Source: Anaerolineae bacterium (GTDB lineage Bacteria; Chloroflexota; Anaerolineae; Aggregatilineales; Phototrophicaceae). From it: 64,000 nucleotides of DNA. Position 1 is the stretch's first letter, and the number at the start of each line of letters is the position of its first letter. The notes under the pieces are model-generated. The model saw only the letters and a list, made by a program, of their open reading frames with translations, ran no database searches and was not told where the DNA came from. The stretch is taken from the NCBI GenBank assembly GCA_023382675.1, contig JAHDWN010000004.1:138337-202336 (forward strand), written 5' to 3'. A program made the position numbers and the translations under genes. This document shows positions 1 to 7,965 of the stretch, in pieces.

Positions 1-886
1 TCACGTTGTCGAGATTCCAGAGTGGGCTGGTATTCGGCAGCGGTTCAGTTTCAAACACGTCCAGCGCCGCGCCGGCAATCGTTTTGGCAGCCAGGGCAGA
101 GATCAACGCTTGCTCATCCACGACTGCGCCCCGAGCCATGTTGATCAAGACGGCTGTCTTCTTCATCGCCGAGAGAATGGTTTCATCGATCAGATGTCTG
201 GATGCCGCCGTGAGCGGGGTAATGACGACGAGAAAGTCACATTCGCTCGCCATGGATCGCAGCGCCTCTGGCGGGTAAATGCGCGCCGGAATTTCCCCTT
301 CCGGATCGCCCGTGTCCGGCAATCGGTAGCTATCATGGTTGGCTGGATGCATAACATCGCGTTTGCTTGCCAATACCCGCATCCCTAGCGCGTTGGCGAC
401 ACGCCCTAGCTCGCGGCCAATCACACCATAGCCAACAATCCCAACAGTCTTTCCACGTAGATGATCTGGCATGATCGGTTTCTGGGGCGTATTTGGCCAT
501 TCCGCTTGTGCTTTGTATTCCATCATTAGTGGCAGCTTGAACGCAAACGCCAACATCATCATCAAGCAGTATTCGGTCATGAATGTCGCGTGGATGCCAC
601 TGGTGGTGGTCACTTCAACATCTTGTGACTGCATAACCGGCTGGTTGACCGCGTGATCGACGCCTGCAGAATGCAATTGTACCCAGCGCAGGTGGGGTGC
701 TTGCGCCGGGTCAGGAAAGTAGCGCTGTGTGTAAAGCACTTCGACATCGGCCAACGCTTTGTCCGGCACATCCGGGAAATAGCGTTCTACTTTCAGACGT
801 GGCGAAACCGCGCGGATTTTGTCCATGATAGCGTCGGAAAAATCCATCGCGACAATGACGTTGATCTGATTGTCCGTTCCGGCCAT
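1..886 (-). CDS. D-2-hydroxyacid dehydrogenase, C-terminus cut by window edge
   Basis: NAD(P)-dependent oxidoreductase of the D-isomer-specific 2-hydroxyacid dehydrogenase family, which interconverts 2-oxo and 2-hydroxy acids in the cytoplasm. Reading the minus strand from ATG at 886 gives 295 open codons up to the edge. The Rossmann motif GYGVIGRELG lies at residues 152-161. The family signature around MARGAVVDE (residues 250-258) supplies the catalytic Arg252, and DVFETEPLP supplies Glu281; their 29-residue spacing matches the family. The catalytic His expected about 20 residues later is off the window. An insertion of about 30 residues between the nucleotide-binding core and the next strand (PANHDSYRLPDTGDPEGEIP, 181-200) resembles the phosphoglycerate-dehydrogenase-like proteins of unknown substrate. 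The GGCGG upstream of the start is a weak ribosome site. The family is secure; the substrate cannot be told. Confidence 0.9.
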   Translation of the reverse strand, partial: MAGTDNQINVIVAMDFSDAIMDKIRAVSPRLKVERYFPDVPDKALADVEVLYTQRYFPDPAQAPHLRWVQLHSAGVDHAVNQPVMQSQDVEVTTTSGIHATFMTEYCLMMMLAFAFKLPLMMEYKAQAEWPNTPQKPIMPDHLRGKTVGIVGYGVIGRELGRVANALGMRVLASKRDVMHPANHDSYRLPDTGDPEGEIPARIYPPEALRSMASECDFLVVITPLTAASRHLIDETILSAMKKTAVLINMARGAVVDEQALISALAAKTIAGAALDVFETEPLPNTSPLWNLDNV

Positions 887-899
887 AGATGCCGCCTCC

Positions 900-1373
900 G
901 AATAGTTCAAACAAAAGGGTAGCCTAACGCAGAACAACATGTATCTGCAACCAGCGGCGTCCGGGGGATGTGTATGAAATTAGAAGAAAAAGCCTCCCCT
1001 CATGTTTGAAGGTAATTTGATAGTAGTTGTCGTAGTAGGGCTGTAGAAACTGTTCAAAACTCTTGTTATCGTGATATTTTTCACAAAGTATCGCAGAAGT
1101 ACTTTCGGGAAAACCCAATTTCGCAAGCTATATCCCCGACTTCTGCGATATATGGGAAAAAGCAGAAAAAAGTTATGAACAGCCACCTGTTCATAACTTT
1201 GAACACTTTCGACATTTTCCCAATTGGTTTGAACAGGTATCCCAAGCACTAACACGCCTATATCCCAAGCGCCAGAATCGACGCTCAGAGTTATGAACAG
1301 CGGCTGCGCGTGCGCCGAAAGTTATGAACAGGTTTTGAACAAGTTATGAACAGACCAGGCATTCTAAACGTAA
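900..1373. repeat. Gene-free AT-richer stretch with an array of GTTATGAACAG iterons
   Basis: No convincing gene lies here; the open frames are short and biased. The stretch holds a repeated 11-mer. Exact GTTATGAACAG copies are at 1172-1182, 1290-1300, 1321-1331 and 1343-1353 on plus, and 1187-1197 on minus. GTTTTGAACA variants are at 1332-1342 (plus) and 1050-1060 (minus). Weaker relatives (TTTGAACA core) are at 1197-1205 and 1226-1236. The copies at 1172 and 1187 form a perfect 12-bp inverted repeat with a 4-base loop. Copies at 1321, 1332 and 1343 are head to tail at 11-bp steps, and 1290 to 1321 is 31 bp, so these four would lie on one helix face. A second repeat, TATCCCAAGC, occurs at 1238 and 1261. 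The core TTATGAACA differs from the E. coli DnaA box TTATNCACA at one base. Candidate replication origin or operator array; neither is proven, and no dnaA, dnaN or parAB lies in the window. Confidence 0.75.
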
Positions 1374-1919
1374 TTATTCGACGGAGATGCGGATGTCGTA
1401 ATCGGGCATATTCTCCAGACCGATCCAGAACGGTCGAACGAGTTCGTAATTGCACTGCCCCTGCGTGATAAAACGCAGACGAACGCTGAAAATCCGGGCA
1501 ATGTCATCGCGCACCACTTCGATGACTTCATGAAAGGCGATGCAGCCTACCCCTTTGCTCCAGAGGCCGGCCAGCACATTTCCATTGCCGAAATCGTAAG
1601 CGCCGCGCTGCACCGGATGGCGACACAGGTCACTGCCGTCAGCAAGATCATAGAAGCTGGATAGCTCATTCGGAGAACGCAAGATGAAGAGGTTCCCTGC
1701 GGCATCATTGGCGGCTTCGAAGCAGACGCCGCTCATGATCGCGTTGGTGTCCTGCCAGGGAAAAGGCAGATCAGTTGGGGTAGGTAACAGTGGTTCTGGC
1801 GAGGAAGCAGGTACGGCGCTTGGTGGTGCGACGGTGACGATGGGTGCCGGTTCCATGATGGTACAGGCACTCAAGAAGATCGAAGCCAGGATTACGAGTG
1901 AACAACGACCCGCCCGCAT
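1374..1919 (-). CDS. Small predicted lipoprotein of unknown function
   Basis: Predicted lipoprotein of 181 residues. From ATG at 1919 the protein opens with a short basic segment, a hydrophobic stretch and a lipobox ending LSAC (Cys19), then a Pro/Ser/Thr/Ala-rich linker of about 35 residues and a globular part of about 130 residues with four further Cys that could form disulphides. The frame extends 18 codons upstream to 1973, but the internal Met places the signal peptide at the N-terminus, so it is preferred; no clear ribosome site decides between them. I do not recognise the globular domain. It is followed by the iteron region and diverges from the phosphoesterase at 2035. Export and lipid anchoring are inferred from the signal peptide alone. 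Confidence 0.7.
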   Translation of the reverse strand: MRAGRCSLVILASIFLSACTIMEPAPIVTVAPPSAVPASSPEPLLPTPTDLPFPWQDTNAIMSGVCFEAANDAAGNLFILRSPNELSSFYDLADGSDLCRHPVQRGAYDFGNGNVLAGLWSKGVGCIAFHEVIEVVRDDIARIFSVRLRFITQGQCNYELVRPFWIGLENMPDYDIRISVE

Positions 1920-2034
1920 GATATTCACTCTAAAAGTACAGGAGACGTTAATTCGCCCTTGTTGCAAAAGCATGATACCATGAAGTCACATTAGACAAGG
2001 CGCATAACGCCATCTTTATGTTCATGGGTTGTAA

Positions 2035-2766
2035 ATGCGCATCCTCGTAATCTCTGATATTCATGCAAATCTGACAGCATTCGAAACCGTCCTTGAAGAT
2101 TCTAAGGGCGATTGGGAATATGTCTGGTGTTTAGGTGACGTGGTGGGGTATGGCCCCGACCCGAACGAGTGTGTCGATCTGTTGAAGACGCTGCCGCATC
2201 TTTGCCTGGCGGGCAATCATGATTGGGCTGCCCTGGGCCGGTTGGATATTCGCACCTTCAACCCCGATGCTCGTAAGGCCGTAACCTGGACCCGCGACAC
2301 GCTGACGCCGGAAAACACTGCCTACCTGGAAGCGCTGCCGACGACCTTTGTCATCGGCCAGTACACGCTGGCGCATGGCAGCCCGCGTGAGCCTGTCTGG
2401 GAGTACATTCTCGAACCCATCGTCGCATCGCTCAATTTCTCGCACTTCGAGACGCCCTATTGTCTCGTCGGGCATACACACCAACCGGTCATTTACGAAC
2501 TCCTCAACGAGCAGGGCGATACCGATATGATCGCGCCGGTATACCGGCAGACACGGCCTCTGAATGGACGGCGTGTCATCGTCAATCCCGGCAGCGTCGG
2601 CCAACCACGCGATCAAAACCCGGATGCGGCCTACGCAATTCTGGATGTGGAACGCAACGTCTGGGAGCACCGGCGTGTCCCTTACGACATCGCTGCCGTG
2701 CAGAAGCGCATGGCCCAATTCGAGATGCCGGAGCGGTTGATCGCACGCCTGGCTCATGGCTGGTGA
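2035..2766 (+). CDS. Calcineurin-like metallophosphoesterase (YfcE/MJ0936-type)
   Basis: Cytoplasmic metal-dependent phosphoesterase of 243 residues. All five motifs of the family are present in order: DIH (8-10), GDVVGYG (34-40), GNHD (60-63), GHTH (about 145) and the NPGSVGQPRD segment typical of the small YfcE/MJ0936 group. These supply the two-metal site. Relatives cleave phosphodiesters such as bis-pNPP in vitro, but their physiological substrates are mostly unknown, so no substrate is assigned. It diverges from the lipoprotein upstream and is followed by an intrinsic terminator at about 2803, so it is likely a single-gene unit. No strong ribosome site precedes the ATG. Confidence 0.9.
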   Translation: MRILVISDIHANLTAFETVLEDSKGDWEYVWCLGDVVGYGPDPNECVDLLKTLPHLCLAGNHDWAALGRLDIRTFNPDARKAVTWTRDTLTPENTAYLEALPTTFVIGQYTLAHGSPREPVWEYILEPIVASLNFSHFETPYCLVGHTHQPVIYELLNEQGDTDMIAPVYRQTRPLNGRRVIVNPGSVGQPRDQNPDAAYAILDVERNVWEHRRVPYDIAAVQKRMAQFEMPERLIARLAHGW

Positions 2767-2802
2767 CACACACCAGCAGAAGACTTGCCCTCCCGCAAAT
2801 TG

Positions 2803-2831
2803 ACAGGCGCACACGAGTTGCGCCTGTTTTC
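2803..2831 (+). terminator. Intrinsic terminator after the phosphoesterase gene
   Basis: ACAGGCGCA (2803-2811) pairs with TGCGCCTGT (2819-2827) across a 7-base loop and is followed by a T-run. It separates the phosphoesterase from the AddA-like gene. Confidence 0.7.
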
Positions 2832-2856
2832 GATTGCGCTGGTATCGGTCTATAAT
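2828..2856 (+). promoter_or_regulatory. Candidate promoter for the addA-like gene
   Basis: A perfect -10 hexamer TATAAT lies at 2851-2856, 36 bases before the ATG at 2892. The best -35 at 17-bp spacing (TTTCGA, 2828-2833) is weak and overlaps the terminator T-run. Supported by position between a terminator and the start of the next unit. Confidence 0.4.
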
Positions 2857-2891
2857 CCTTTCGTGAAGGACTATCCAATACCTACGGTCAC

Positions 2892-5800
2892 ATGAATCTA
2901 ACCCCTGAACAGCACGCTGCTATTCACACCCACGACCGCAATCTTGTCGTGGTTGCTGGCGCTGGCTCTGGCAAGACCTTCGTGCTCGTCGAGCGTTACT
3001 TAGCGCTGCTCGATGCCAACCCGGACTGGGCACTCAACCAGCTTGTCGCCATCACATTTACGCAGAAGGCAGCGCAGGAGATGCGTGACCGTGTGCGCTC
3101 GGCGCTGCTGGATCGCCTGCGTCGCGCGCATCAGCAGGACGATTCTGCGGCGATAGCGCTCTGGTCAGCGCGCGTGAGCGCCATGGACAGCGCACGGATC
3201 GACACTATCCACGCCCTTTGCGCAGCCATCTTGCGCCAGAACGCCGCCGAAGCCGGTATCGACCCGGCATTCGAAGTTCTGGACGAAATGGGCGCTCGTA
3301 TCCTGCTGGAATCCGTGATCGACGATTTGTTCACTGCGCTGGCCGCCGACCAGGATCCTGTGGTCAATTTGTTCCGCGTCTACGGCGCGCGCGAGGTGCG
3401 TCAGGCCGTCGTCGCTCACATCGCCTGGCCGATTGAGATGCCGCCGGAAGGGATGCTGAACACTTGGCAGGCGGAATGGGAAAGCACAGCGGCAGCCCGC
3501 ATCCAGGCACTGCTCGCTGATGCTGAATTCCTGGACGCGGCTGACTGGCAGCCGCCGGGCGGATTTCCAGAAGGCGATGATGTTCTGCTCGGCGTTTGGG
3601 GGATGTGTCATTTGCATCTTACTTCCCTGCGCAGCAGCCGTGATCTGGCCGTGCAGATTTCCGCACTGCGCGGCCTGACAAAGGCGATCAATCTCAGCGG
3701 TGGGAGCAAAAATACTTGGGGAAGCCCGGAGGGAGTCAAAGAGGCCAAGGCTCCTCTGGCGATGATGCGCCATCTAGCGATCGCTGCGCTCGATGACATC
3801 GGCGACTCGCCCGATGCCCATGACGAACAGGCGGCGCAACTGCTGCCTTTGTGGGCTTCTCTGCTTCGGCTGGCACGAAGTGCCTATGGCGATGCCAAGC
3901 GCGAGCGGAGCGCGCTCGATTTCGACGATCTCGAAACCCTGACGCGCGATCTCTTGACCGAGTATGCGCACATTCGGGATCGCTACCGACGGAGAGAGTT
4001 CAAACACCTCCTGGTCGATGAATTTCAGGATACGAGCGAGACTCAATGGCAGATCGTGCGCGCGTTGGCAGATCCGGCGTCTGCGGGCGGGTTATTCATC
4101 GTCGGCGATGCGAAACAATCGATCTACGCCTTTCGCGGCGCAGATGTCCGCGTGTTTGATCAGGCACGCGCGCAGATTGGCCGGTATGGCGGAACAGAGA
4201 TTGCTCTCGCGCGTTCGTTCCGAACCCATGCGTTCCTGGTCGGCTTCTTCAACGACATTTTCAGCCATTTGCTCGTGCGCGATCCGCTCAACCTGGCAGC
4301 AGAGTATCAGGTCGAGATGGGAACGCCGATGGTGGCGTCGCGTCTGGATGCGCCGGATCGGTCTCCATGCGTCGATGTGCTCTTGATCGACAAAGGCGAG
4401 TCCGGCGGTGATGAAGCGACGACAGCGCAGGCGCGCCGCCGGGAGGCTGCGGCCATCGCCCGGCGCATTCACGAGATGGTCGCGCGCGGAACGCCGGTTT
4501 ACGACCGCAAGCTCCGTGCGACGCGCCCGATGCGCTACGACGACTGCACGCTTTTGTTTCGTTCGATGACGGATGTCCCGATCTATGAGGACGTGTTCAA
4601 GAGTCTGGAGCTGCCGTTCGTGACCGTTGCGGGTCGTGGCTACTATGAACGCCAGGAAGTTTGGGACATGCTCAATCTGCTGCGGGCGCTGCACAATCCG
4701 GACGATCATCTGGCGTTGGCCGCCGCGCTGCGCTCTCCGCTATTTGCGCTGAGCGACGATACGCTGTTTGCGCTCCGGGCGCGGCGAGATGATGCCGGAA
4801 AGATACCTGCTCTCTGGGGGGCAATGACTGACCCGACTGGCGTGCCGGAAGACGAGCAAGAGCGTTTGCGTTATGTCCATGGTGTACTCACGGATCTGCG
4901 CCGGTTGGCCGGGCGCGTCACCATTGCAGAACTGATCGATGCGGCGCTCGACGCGACGCATTATCTCGCCTTGCTGACGATGCTGCCGGATGGCGCGCGG
5001 CGGCGCAGTAATATCGAAAAGTTGGTGGAAAAGGCGCGGTCGAGCGGACAGACGACGCTGGGTGAGTTCACCCGCTATTTGACGAATCTGACAGAATTGG
5101 AAGCGCGCGAAGGCGAGGCGACGCTCGACACCGAAGGGTCGGTCACGTTGATGACCGTTCATAAGAGCAAAGGTCTGGAGTTTCCGGTCGTCTTCCTGGT
5201 GGATGCCGCGCGGATCAGCAAAAGCCAGGAGAGTTCGCTCCTCCGGGATAGCACGGGGCATCTGGCGTGCAAAGTCTATGATGAAGCAGAGTCCCGGCTG
5301 GTCGAAGCATATGCCTACCGGCGTGCGCAACGATTGCGGCGCGCGCGCGAAGAGGCAGAGAGTCTCCGGTTGCTCTACGTTGCTGCCACCCGTGCTCAGG
5401 ATCGTCTGATCATAAGTGGTCAAATCAAACGCACTCAACAAGGCTGGAGTACGTCGGGGTGGCTGCGCCAACTGGTCGATCTCCTCGATCTAAATGATTG
5501 GGAAGACAGCGGCACGCTCGAATGCAAGTGGGGAAAGCTGGCGGTTACATGGGTGAGTTCGCAGTCCGACGAAACCCTATCTACTGCCCCAACCTCCGAA
5601 GCGCGCACGGGCAACTGGGCTATGCCGAACGTGATGCCGCAGATGCCACCACTGATGGGGGCGATTGAGATCCCATCGGACGCACCGGCGCGCTCGCTCA
5701 CCGCAACACAGATCGCCAGCCTGGGCGCATTCGCGGTCGATGTGCCACACCGGACTTTGCATCGCCAGCGCCTGCTGCGCAGCTTGATAGACGATACACC

Positions 5801-6407
5801 GGAACGTGTCACACGTGTGGTCAATACGCCGCAGCGGGTATCAGGCCGCCGGATCGGCGAGATCGTCCATCGCGCACTGCGTGCCTGGCGATTTCCGACG
5901 CCGCAGGATGATCTGAGCAATCTTTTGCGCGATTATGCCTGGGAAGAAGGCGTTGTCGATCCGGATGACATCCGCGAGGCCGTGACCGAGTCCCGGGTGC
6001 TCCTGGAGCAAATTCGCCGTAGCGAACTTTATGCGCGGGTCGATAGTGTGCAGCGTGCCGGGAAGCTGTATGCCGAAGTCCCGTTCGTGTTTAGCACCGA
6101 CCGCCGCATAATCCATGGCAAAATCGACGCGCTCATGCAAACCGCCGATGGTGAGTGGGTAGTGATCGATTATAAGAGCAGTACGGTTCGCGGTGGCCGG
6201 AGCGCCACCAATCTCGCCGATCATGCGCGACGGTATCATCTGCAAATGGGCGTCTACGCGAGCGCGGTGCAGCGGTTGCTTGGCGGTGTGACGCCCCAGG
6301 TGTACATCTACTACATTCGTTATAATCACACAATCCGCGTCGAGACGGCTGAATGGAAAGCCGCACTCGACATGATGGAATCGATCATCGGCGATCTATT
6401 GGGTTAA
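2892..6407 (+). CDS. addA: AddA-like helicase-nuclease (UvrD superfamily with C-terminal PD-(D/E)XK domain)
   Basis: Protein of 1171 residues that would unwind and resect DNA ends for recombination repair. The N-terminus carries the UvrD-type Q motif and Walker A (GAGSGKT, 23-29). The motif II segment LLVDEFQDT lies near residue 373, the GDAKQSIYAFRGAD motif follows, and later come VTLMTVHKSKGLEFPVVF and LLYVAATRAQDRL (motifs V and VI). The C-terminus holds a RecB-family nuclease core, with GKIDAL near 1076 and VIDYKSS near 1090. Length and domain order fit AddA (usually about 1200 residues). Its usual partner AddB is not next to it or in the window. The following gene starts 5 bases after the stop, suggesting co-transcription. 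A RecB-type assignment is the alternative; helicase plus nuclease is secure. Confidence 0.88.
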   Translation: MNLTPEQHAAIHTHDRNLVVVAGAGSGKTFVLVERYLALLDANPDWALNQLVAITFTQKAAQEMRDRVRSALLDRLRRAHQQDDSAAIALWSARVSAMDSARIDTIHALCAAILRQNAAEAGIDPAFEVLDEMGARILLESVIDDLFTALAADQDPVVNLFRVYGAREVRQAVVAHIAWPIEMPPEGMLNTWQAEWESTAAARIQALLADAEFLDAADWQPPGGFPEGDDVLLGVWGMCHLHLTSLRSSRDLAVQISALRGLTKAINLSGGSKNTWGSPEGVKEAKAPLAMMRHLAIAALDDIGDSPDAHDEQAAQLLPLWASLLRLARSAYGDAKRERSALDFDDLETLTRDLLTEYAHIRDRYRRREFKHLLVDEFQDTSETQWQIVRALADPASAGGLFIVGDAKQSIYAFRGADVRVFDQARAQIGRYGGTEIALARSFRTHAFLVGFFNDIFSHLLVRDPLNLAAEYQVEMGTPMVASRLDAPDRSPCVDVLLIDKGESGGDEATTAQARRREAAAIARRIHEMVARGTPVYDRKLRATRPMRYDDCTLLFRSMTDVPIYEDVFKSLELPFVTVAGRGYYERQEVWDMLNLLRALHNPDDHLALAAALRSPLFALSDDTLFALRARRDDAGKIPALWGAMTDPTGVPEDEQERLRYVHGVLTDLRRLAGRVTIAELIDAALDATHYLALLTMLPDGARRRSNIEKLVEKARSSGQTTLGEFTRYLTNLTELEAREGEATLDTEGSVTLMTVHKSKGLEFPVVFLVDAARISKSQESSLLRDSTGHLACKVYDEAESRLVEAYAYRRAQRLRRAREEAESLRLLYVAATRAQDRLIISGQIKRTQQGWSTSGWLRQLVDLLDLNDWEDSGTLECKWGKLAVTWVSSQSDETLSTAPTSEARTGNWAMPNVMPQMPPLMGAIEIPSDAPARSLTATQIASLGAFAVDVPHRTLHRQRLLRSLIDDTPERVTRVVNTPQRVSGRRIGEIVHRALRAWRFPTPQDDLSNLLRDYAWEEGVVDPDDIREAVTESRVLLEQIRRSELYARVDSVQRAGKLYAEVPFVFSTDRRIIHGKIDALMQTADGEWVVIDYKSSTVRGGRSATNLADHARRYHLQMGVYASAVQRLLGGVTPQVYIYYIRYNHTIRVETAEWKAALDMMESIIGDLLG

Positions 6408-6412
6408 ACGCC

Positions 6413-7414
6413 ATGCTGGAGAGAATTCTGGGGCCGCTGCCTGCCTGGGCACGCCGCGATCATCCAATGCTACGATATGAACTGCGCGGTGGCGGCAAAG
6501 CGAACCGGCGCTGGTTGCTTCTGCTGGGTGCTGGTGTCCTCGCTTGTCTACTGCTGGCGCTGGGCTACATTATCGCGACAGAGTTGCTCGCGCGCCCGCT
6601 TTCGCCCAACTTGACGGAGAGCATCAATCGCGTTCTCTACGCACCGTTGCTTGTGCTCCAGATCCTGCTTGGAATCACGGCATTGAGTATCTCAATCGGC
6701 GCGATTGGCGAAATCATTCGCCGCCAGCAGTGGGATACCCTCCGAGTCACCGAAGACGGAGCCGGGTTGACGCTGCGAACACGCTGGGCAGCCGTCTTCT
6801 ATCGGGTCAGGCCGCTGTTAGCGATTATCGTTGGCCTGCGCTTGCTGCTCATTCTTGGCATCCTGTGGGATTTGACCGCTTTCCAGGGGCAGTACCTTGA
6901 TCTGCTCATCAGTGGCATTGTGCCGCAGATGTCGATTCCAGTGCCAATCGGTCAGCCGTCGCTCGATCTCGGCGTCGTGGCCGGGATCATGCTGCTAGCC
7001 TTCATGTTGACTGCCGCGGTGCTGCTCCCGCTCACCAGCGTGGGGTTCGATGCTGCGGCCGGCTTGTTTCTCTCGACAGTCTTCAGGCAGCGCGCCTATA
7101 ACGCATTGGTGCAGTTCGGCCTGCTCTTGCTGCGACTGCTGATGATAGGTGTATTGCTATTCGCCGGTTTTCGCTTCCTGAGCGGCCAATCGACGGTGCC
7201 GGACGGTCTCTCGTTCGGAGTGATGTTCCTGTTCGGCGCGCTGGGCGATTGGGGACTGTACTTCTTGCACTTGAGCAGCTTTGGCGAAGTCTGGGCGATT
7301 GTGCCCTATGGTATTTTCCTTGGTCTGGCGCTGCTGTTGTTCGCTCTCGTACAGGCTTTTCTGGCGGATCGGCTGCTGCTATGGGCGATTCGCCGGGCGC
7401 AGTCGTTGGGGTGA
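6413..7414 (+). CDS. Multi-pass membrane protein, ABC-2-permease-like
   Basis: Integral membrane protein of 333 residues. The start at 6413 is chosen because an upstream in-frame Met at 6353 would overlap the addA-like gene by 55 bases. I count about seven or eight hydrophobic segments. The sequence RRQQWDTLRVTE after the second membrane segment recalls the cytoplasmic loop of ABC-2 transporter permeases (E/R-x-x-WE-x-L-x-x-T), and the opening PMLRYELRGG also fits that type, but no ATPase is adjacent. It sits 5 bases after the addA-like gene and overlaps the acetyltransferase by 4 bases, so the three are probably one transcript. Function unknown. Confidence 0.75.
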   Translation: MLERILGPLPAWARRDHPMLRYELRGGGKANRRWLLLLGAGVLACLLLALGYIIATELLARPLSPNLTESINRVLYAPLLVLQILLGITALSISIGAIGEIIRRQQWDTLRVTEDGAGLTLRTRWAAVFYRVRPLLAIIVGLRLLLILGILWDLTAFQGQYLDLLISGIVPQMSIPVPIGQPSLDLGVVAGIMLLAFMLTAAVLLPLTSVGFDAAAGLFLSTVFRQRAYNALVQFGLLLLRLLMIGVLLFAGFRFLSGQSTVPDGLSFGVMFLFGALGDWGLYFLHLSSFGEVWAIVPYGIFLGLALLLFALVQAFLADRLLLWAIRRAQSLG

Positions 7415-7965
7415 ACGCCGCGATCTATCGGGATGCCACCGTTGAGGATGCGCCGGCTATCGCGCGCGTCAATATCGATACCTGGCGCACCACCTATCGC
7501 GGCATCATGCCGGACGCCGCGCTCGATGCTTTATCCTACGCGCACAGCCAAGCCAATTGGTGCAGAGTTCTGCAAAATCCGCAGGGCCGGTCGTTCGTCA
7601 AGGTGGCGGTCGATGAACAAAACGGGGTCGTCGGTTTCGCAGCGGCAGGCCCGGAGCGCACAGGCAAACTCGACTTTGAGGGCGAAATCTATGCGCTCTA
7701 TGTGCGGCAGTCCGCGCAGCGCGCTGGACTTGGCCGTGGTCTGGTGATGGCTGCGGCCACGAAGTTGCTGTCACGTGGCTATGAGAGTATGGTGATCTGG
7801 GTGCTGCGCGATAACCAGAGCGGACGCGCGTTTTATGAGCACGTCGGCGGCCTGCAAGTCGCAGAGCGTGAAATCGCCATTGCCGAGGTCATGTTGCCGG
7901 AGATTGGCTATGGCTGGCGCGACCTGGCATCAGCGCTGCGGCAGCAGGTTGCTCATCATGATTGA
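7411..7965 (+). CDS. GNAT-family N-acetyltransferase
   Basis: Acetyl-CoA-dependent N-acetyltransferase of 184 residues. The fold shows the opening IYRDATVEDAPAIARVNIDTWRT, a central strand IYALYVRQSAQRAGLGRGLV that contains the acetyl-CoA pyrophosphate loop (Q/R-x-x-G-x-G/A), and the closing strand VLRDNQSGRAFYEHVGG. A GTG start at 7411 overlaps the preceding stop (GGGTGA), typical of translational coupling; an in-frame ATG at 7381 is possible but would give a larger overlap. Substrate unknown. Its 3' end overlaps the convergent asparagine synthetase gene by 77 bases. Confidence 0.85.
   Translation: MNAAIYRDATVEDAPAIARVNIDTWRTTYRGIMPDAALDALSYAHSQANWCRVLQNPQGRSFVKVAVDEQNGVVGFAAAGPERTGKLDFEGEIYALYVRQSAQRAGLGRGLVMAAATKLLSRGYESMVIWVLRDNQSGRAFYEHVGGLQVAEREIAIAEVMLPEIGYGWRDLASALRQQVAHHD

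Noticed and set aside
1171..1198. LexA-type operator in the perfect inverted pair
   Set aside because: GAAC and GTTC are 8 bases apart here, not 4 as in the Gram-positive LexA box.
980..1255. Minus-strand open frame of 91 codons in the iteron region
   Set aside because: Composition is biased, it spans the repeats and has no ribosome site; probably chance.
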